Assembly: GCA_937959315.1 (NCBI GenBank)
Contig: CALGRC010000187.1
Location: 1 to 7,654, forward strand
Source: an uncultured Clostridia bacterium
GTDB lineage: Bacteria; Bacillota; Clostridia; UMGS1810
Length of the DNA stretch: 7,654 bases
Reading direction: 5' to 3'
The notes beneath the pieces were generated by a model. The model was not told where the DNA came from, did not search any database, and was given only the letters and a program-made list of their open reading frames with translations. The position numbers and the translations under genes are program-made. This document shows positions 6,267 to 7,654 of this stretch, in pieces (within the stretch, counting starts at the first letter, position 1; each line of letters starts with the position of its first letter).

Positions 6267-7060
6267 AAAATGTGATGGAAAAAACGCCGTTGGTACATTG
6301 TATTACCAATTATGTGACAGTCAATGACGTTGCCAATATGGTGCTGGCCTGCGGCGGGTCGCCGATTATGGCGGACGACGCGGCAGAGGTAGAAGAAATT
6401 ACCAGCCTTTGTACGGCATTGGTAATCAACATCGGTACATTGAATGAACGCACGATAGAATCTATGCTGCGTGCGGGGCTGCGTGCAAACGAGCTGGGGC
6501 GCCCGGTTATTCTTGACCCAGTGGGTGCCGGCGCCTCCTCCCTTCGCACCCAGACGGCGCTTCGGCTGCTGGATGAACTGGATATTGCTGTGGTGCGCGG
6601 CAATAGCTCGGAAATCCGTGCGCTGGCGACAGGTATGGGGAAAACCAGCGGAGTGGATGCGAATGCAGCGGACGCAGTGACAGAAGAAAACCTGCCGCAG
6701 ATGACAGCATTTTCCGAACAGTTTGCACAGCAAATGAATACGGTGGTGGCAATCACCGGCGCCATAGACCTTGTCGCCGATGGGAAGGTATGTTATACAA
6801 TCCGCAATGGCTGTGCACAGATGTCTAAAATCACCGGTACGGGCTGCATGCTGACCGGTGTGCTGGGCGCTTACTGCGGCGCAAATCCAGATATGCTGTT
6901 GGAGGCGGCGGCAGCGGCGGTATGTGCTATGGGATGTTGCGGGGAACAAGCTGCGGCACAATCTGCCGGCACCGGTTCTATGCGGGTGGCCTTGATTGAC
7001 GCAATGAACCGTTTGGACGCAAAAACGCTGGAAGGCGGGATGAAGCTTGAAGTTCGATAA
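6248..7060 (+). CDS. thiM: Hydroxyethylthiazole kinase ThiM
   Basis: ThiM phosphorylates 4-methyl-5-(2-hydroxyethyl)thiazole with ATP, salvaging the thiazole half of thiamine in the cytoplasm. The 270-residue product is full length. It starts with the family block PLVHCITNYVTVNDVANMVL, then has GGSPIMADDAAEVEEI, DPVGAGAS (residues 90-97) and the ribokinase-like NxxE (N119-E122, in RGNSSEI). The signature MSKITGTGCMLTG carries the conserved cysteine C200, matching the active-site cysteine of characterised ThiM. ATG 6248 lies inside the end of cytX, behind AAGGGGAG. Its product should be the substrate of ThiE, whose gene overlaps by 14 nt. No missing key residue was seen. Confidence 0.97.
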   Translation: MFEKILENVMEKTPLVHCITNYVTVNDVANMVLACGGSPIMADDAAEVEEITSLCTALVINIGTLNERTIESMLRAGLRANELGRPVILDPVGAGASSLRTQTALRLLDELDIAVVRGNSSEIRALATGMGKTSGVDANAADAVTEENLPQMTAFSEQFAQQMNTVVAITGAIDLVADGKVCYTIRNGCAQMSKITGTGCMLTGVLGAYCGANPDMLLEAAAAAVCAMGCCGEQAAAQSAGTGSMRVALIDAMNRLDAKTLEGGMKLEVR

Positions 7061-7654
7061 AAAATTGCTACGGCTGTATATTGTAACCGACCGTGCGTGG
7101 CTGAACGGCGCGGATTTGGGAAGCCAGGTGGAAGAATCCATTTTAAACGGCGCTACTTTGGTACAACTGCGGGAGAAAGTTTTGGACAGCATATCTTTCC
7201 AATCGGAGGCGGAACGAATTAAAACAGTTTGCCATAAACATGGTGTGCCGTTGATTGTCAATGACAATGTGGACATTGCATTAAAAATGGATGCAGATGG
7301 CGTGCATGTAGGACAAAGTGACATGGAAGCCGGAGATGTAAGAAAAAAAATCGGCAATGACAAAATAATCGGTGTGTCAGCTCAAACAGTGGAGCAGGCA
7401 ATAAAATCCCGGGAGAGAGGCGCTGATTACTTAGGAGTAGGAGCAGTATTCCCTACAGGCTCAAAGGATGATGCAGAGGATGTATCTTACGATACATTGA
7501 AGGCAATTTGCCAGGCAGTGGATATTCCGGTTATTGCCATTGGAGGCATTACAAAGGATAATGTAAAAGAGTTATCCGGTAGCGGAATATGCGGCATTGC
7601 TGTAATTAGTGCGATATTTGCTCAGAAAAATATTGAAGAAGCAACAGCAGAGCT
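7047..7654 (+). CDS. thiE: Thiamine phosphate synthase ThiE (3' end beyond window)
   Basis: ThiE condenses HMP pyrophosphate with thiazole phosphate to give thiamine phosphate. The visible 202 codons cover nearly the whole TIM-barrel family length of about 205-215. Motifs in order: LYIVTDR (10-16), VQLREK (39-44), VNDNVDIALKMDADGVHVGQ (71-90), GVSAQT, YLGVGAVFPTGSKDDAEDVS with the phosphate-binding segment, PVIAIGGI, and CGIAVISAIF. The start is most likely TTG 7047. An in-frame TGA sits two codons upstream, the only other early start is TTG 7065, and the resulting MKFDKKLLRLYIVTDR fits known N termini. AAGGCGGG (7032-7039) precedes it by 7 nt. It overlaps thiM by 14 nt, implying translational coupling. 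From about 7200 the gene is clearly poorer in GC than thiM and uses AGA and ATA codons. The stop codon is not in view. Confidence 0.95.
   Translation, partial: MKFDKKLLRLYIVTDRAWLNGADLGSQVEESILNGATLVQLREKVLDSISFQSEAERIKTVCHKHGVPLIVNDNVDIALKMDADGVHVGQSDMEAGDVRKKIGNDKIIGVSAQTVEQAIKSRERGADYLGVGAVFPTGSKDDAEDVSYDTLKAICQAVDIPVIAIGGITKDNVKELSGSGICGIAVISAIFAQKNIEEATAE

Noticed and set aside
6263..7363. Long open frame of 366 codons on the minus strand
   Set aside because: It lies opposite thiM and thiE, both of which have clear conserved motifs. It is Cys/His-rich low-plausibility sequence with no promoter or ribosome binding site noted.
1..7654. Mobile elements, CRISPR arrays, tRNA or rRNA genes
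   Set aside because: No transposase or integrase motifs, regularly spaced repeats, tRNA-like folds or rRNA segments were seen.

Overview
The window reads as ordinary chromosome of a spore-forming, Gram-positive member of the Clostridia. The support is an alpha/beta-type small acid-soluble spore protein gene, strong AGGAGG-type ribosome binding sites, a RecD2-type helicase followed by comF, a BlaI/BlaR1-type repressor and receptor pair, and a TPP-riboswitch thiamine operon with thiW and cytX. The species cannot be named from this sequence. All genes are on the + strand and packed tightly, with no gene-free stretch over 300 bases.

Layout. (1) 1-376 is the 3' end of a RecD2-like helicase gene, overlapping comF (360-1091). 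(2) A spore-protein gene follows (1114-1341), possibly with its own forespore promoter inside the end of comF, and closes with a clear intrinsic terminator (1353-1381). (3) A regulatory cassette comes next: a sigma-A promoter carrying two near-identical 17-bp BlaI-type operators, then blaI-like (1465-1833) and blaR1-like (1835-4342) genes. The receptor has the usual membrane metalloprotease half. Its roughly 490-residue outer domain shows none of the penicillin-binding motifs of true BlaR1/MecR1, so its signal is unknown. (4) A second promoter starts 2 nt after the receptor stop codon. It drives a TPP riboswitch with a transcription terminator and then thiW-cytX-thiM-thiE, the last running off the window. 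The thi genes overlap each other by 11, 19 and 14 nt.

The thi genes form a salvage route. CytX probably imports hydroxymethylpyrimidine and ThiW the thiazole moiety. ThiM phosphorylates the thiazole alcohol, and ThiE joins it to HMP pyrophosphate to give thiamine phosphate. The HMP(-P) kinase ThiD and the ECF energizing module are not in the window. When TPP is plentiful the riboswitch should stop transcription before thiW.

The least explained element is the outer domain of the BlaR1-like receptor. GC content is also uneven: sampled 60-base blocks are about 62% GC in thiM but mostly 40-52% in the 3' part of thiE.
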